A DNA stretch of 23,333 nt. It comes from an uncultured Erysipelotrichaceae bacterium. GTDB taxonomy: Bacteria > Bacillota_I > Bacilli_A > RF39 > UBA660. The notes below the pieces were generated by a model that saw only the letters and a list, made by a program, of their open reading frames with translations, searched no databases and was not told the origin of the DNA. The stretch spans positions 1 through 23,333 of the forward strand of contig CATOOY010000012.1 in the NCBI GenBank assembly GCA_951801995.1. Direction: 5' to 3'. Both the position numbers and the translations under genes were made by a program. Shown one piece after another: positions 22,577 through 23,333 of this stretch; within the stretch, counting starts at the first letter, position 1, and the number at the start of each line of letters is the position of its first letter.

Positions 22577-23179
22577 ATGAATAGAGAAGAAAAAAGTAAA
22601 ATAAATAAAGATTTGCGTTCCTTAAAAGTACAAATAAGAAGAAAAGAAAAAAAGGAAAAATCAGATATCAAATGGATTATAAAAATATTTATCATTGCTT
22701 TTATAATATCTTTATGTATGTCTTTTATAGCAGAACTAACCCTTCCTAAAGTACCTTTATTTATAGGAATACTAATAGTCATCCTTTTCATTTTAATTGG
22801 TGTCTTATTTGACATGATTGGAGTCTCTGTAACAGCAGCAGATGAAAAAGTATTTCACTCTATGAGTGCTAGAAAAGTAAAAGGTGCCAATATAGCTGTA
22901 AAATTTAAAAAAAACGCAGATAAAGTAGCAAGTTTTTGTAATGATGTAATAGGAGACATATGTGGGGTTATATCTGGTTCAGCAGGAGTTACAATTGCAC
23001 TTTCCTTAAGTAACATTTTAAAAATAAATACTTTCCTCATCTCATTAATAGTAACAGCTTTAATAGCCGCTTTTACTATAGGAGGAAAAGCACTAGGAAA
23101 AAGTTTTGCAATCAATAAAGCCAATATTATTTTATATAAATTTGCAAAAGTAATTTCCTATTTTTATAAAGGAAAATAA
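22577..23179 (+). CDS. oapA: OLE-associated membrane protein OapA-like
   Basis: A 200-residue integral membrane protein. A very charged N-terminus (~1-32, Lys/Arg/Glu) precedes hydrophobic helices at ~33-53, ~58-80, ~130-150 and ~150-170. Between them lies FDMIGVSVTAADEKVFHSMSAR (~77-98) and NADKVASFCNDVIGDICG (~111-128), containing Asp-x3-Asp (NDVIGDI). A DX3D motif and membrane topology are the hallmark of OapA, the OLE partner. The TAADE...KGA...NADKV pattern also resembles DUF21/CNNM-type magnesium-transport domains, to which OapA has been likened. The start is ATG 22577 (AAGAGG 5 bases upstream) rather than ATG 22550, which directly abuts the T run. It sits directly downstream of the OLE RNA. 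Confidence 0.83.
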   Translation: MNREEKSKINKDLRSLKVQIRRKEKKEKSDIKWIIKIFIIAFIISLCMSFIAELTLPKVPLFIGILIVILFILIGVLFDMIGVSVTAADEKVFHSMSARKVKGANIAVKFKKNADKVASFCNDVIGDICGVISGSAGVTIALSLSNILKINTFLISLIVTALIAAFTIGGKALGKSFAINKANIILYKFAKVISYFYKGK

Positions 23180-23201
23180 GAGGAGAAAAGCCTCTTTTTT
23201 T
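23178..23201 (+). terminator. Intrinsic terminator after oapA
   Basis: 6-bp stem AAGAGG/CCTCTT (23178-23183 with 23191-23196), 7-base loop, then a T run to 23201. The stem begins in the stop codon. Confidence 0.8.
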
Positions 23202-23333
23202 GTTATGTTAGTGTAAAGAGTTTTGGGGAATTTTAGAAAAAAGAATGAAATTTGATAATTGCAATTTTTAAAAATATGGAAGAACTGGATGATACAAATT
23301 CCCTTCATAAGATGGGATAAATTGCTTATATCT
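23202..23333. other. Right edge, no feature recognised
   Basis: 132 bases of AT-rich DNA after the oapA terminator. I see no ORF, tRNA or complete RNA structure. It may be the upstream region of a gene outside the window. Confidence 0.5.

Noticed and set aside
23202..23333. T-box or other leader at the right edge
   Set aside because: The sequence ends too early and shows no specifier loop or antiterminator that I can recognise.

Overview
The window is about 23.3 kb of very AT-rich DNA from a low-GC Gram-positive bacterium. Most open frames are A-biased, Shine-Dalgarno sites are strong and purine-rich, several promoters have an extended -10 (TGn before the hexamer), and TAA/TAG stops greatly outnumber TGA. 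Two spore-coat-like genes, a SpoIVB protease and a SpoIIB-like gene position point to a sporulating or recently sporulating Bacillota lineage, perhaps an uncultured gut or animal-associated one. The habitat is inference. There is no rRNA, tRNA, transposase, phage module or CRISPR array.

Layout. (1) 1-3720: end of addB and all of addA (recombinational repair helicase-nuclease). (2) 3760-4887: a secreted or membrane protein of unknown role with a pilin-like two-helix C-terminus. (3) 4945-7260: mutL, then a small gene broken by a 35-bp tandem duplication. (4) 7292-7817, minus strand: two overlapping spore-coat-type genes. (5) 7926-10940: a divergent PAP2-like membrane protein, a SpoIIB-like anchored protein, radC, mreC and mreD (mreB is not between radC and mreC). 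(6) 10980-12966: nusB, xseA, xseB. (7) 12986-13975, minus strand: spoIVB with a forespore-type promoter candidate. (8) 14172-16486: a two-gene surface operon, a two-domain DUF6273-like membrane protein coupled to a phosphodiester glycosidase-domain protein. (9) 16592-21862: a cell-surface polysaccharide region with a GtrB-like glycosyltransferase, two unrelated-looking acyltransferase-3 membrane proteins, a GT4 glycosyltransferase and a split Alg14/Alg13-type glycosyltransferase pair.

(10) The most striking element is at 21946-22549. It is a roughly 600-nt GC-richer tract with no plausible ORF, driven by a near-perfect promoter (TTGACA-17-TATTAT). Its 5' and 3' ends pair in a 10-bp stem that runs straight into a T tract, and it contains many local hairpins. 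Directly downstream is a 200-residue membrane protein with a GVSVTAADE segment and a DX3D motif (NDVIGD). This pairing is the signature of the OLE (ornate, large, extremophilic) ribonucleoprotein: OLE RNA plus its membrane partner OapA. OLE is a described RNA class with poorly understood biochemistry. What is new here would be its host lineage, its local context and its detailed architecture.

The genes fall into three themes: DNA repair and recombination (addAB, mutL, radC, xseAB), cell shape, sporulation and surface polysaccharide (spoIIB-like, mreCD, coat genes, spoIVB, glycosyltransferases), and the membrane RNA-protein complex at the right end. In the better-known OLE hosts, ole is described as lying in an operon with nusB, xseA/xseB and isoprenoid genes. 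Here nusB-xseA-xseB-spoIVB lies about 9-11 kb upstream, which may be a remnant of that arrangement.
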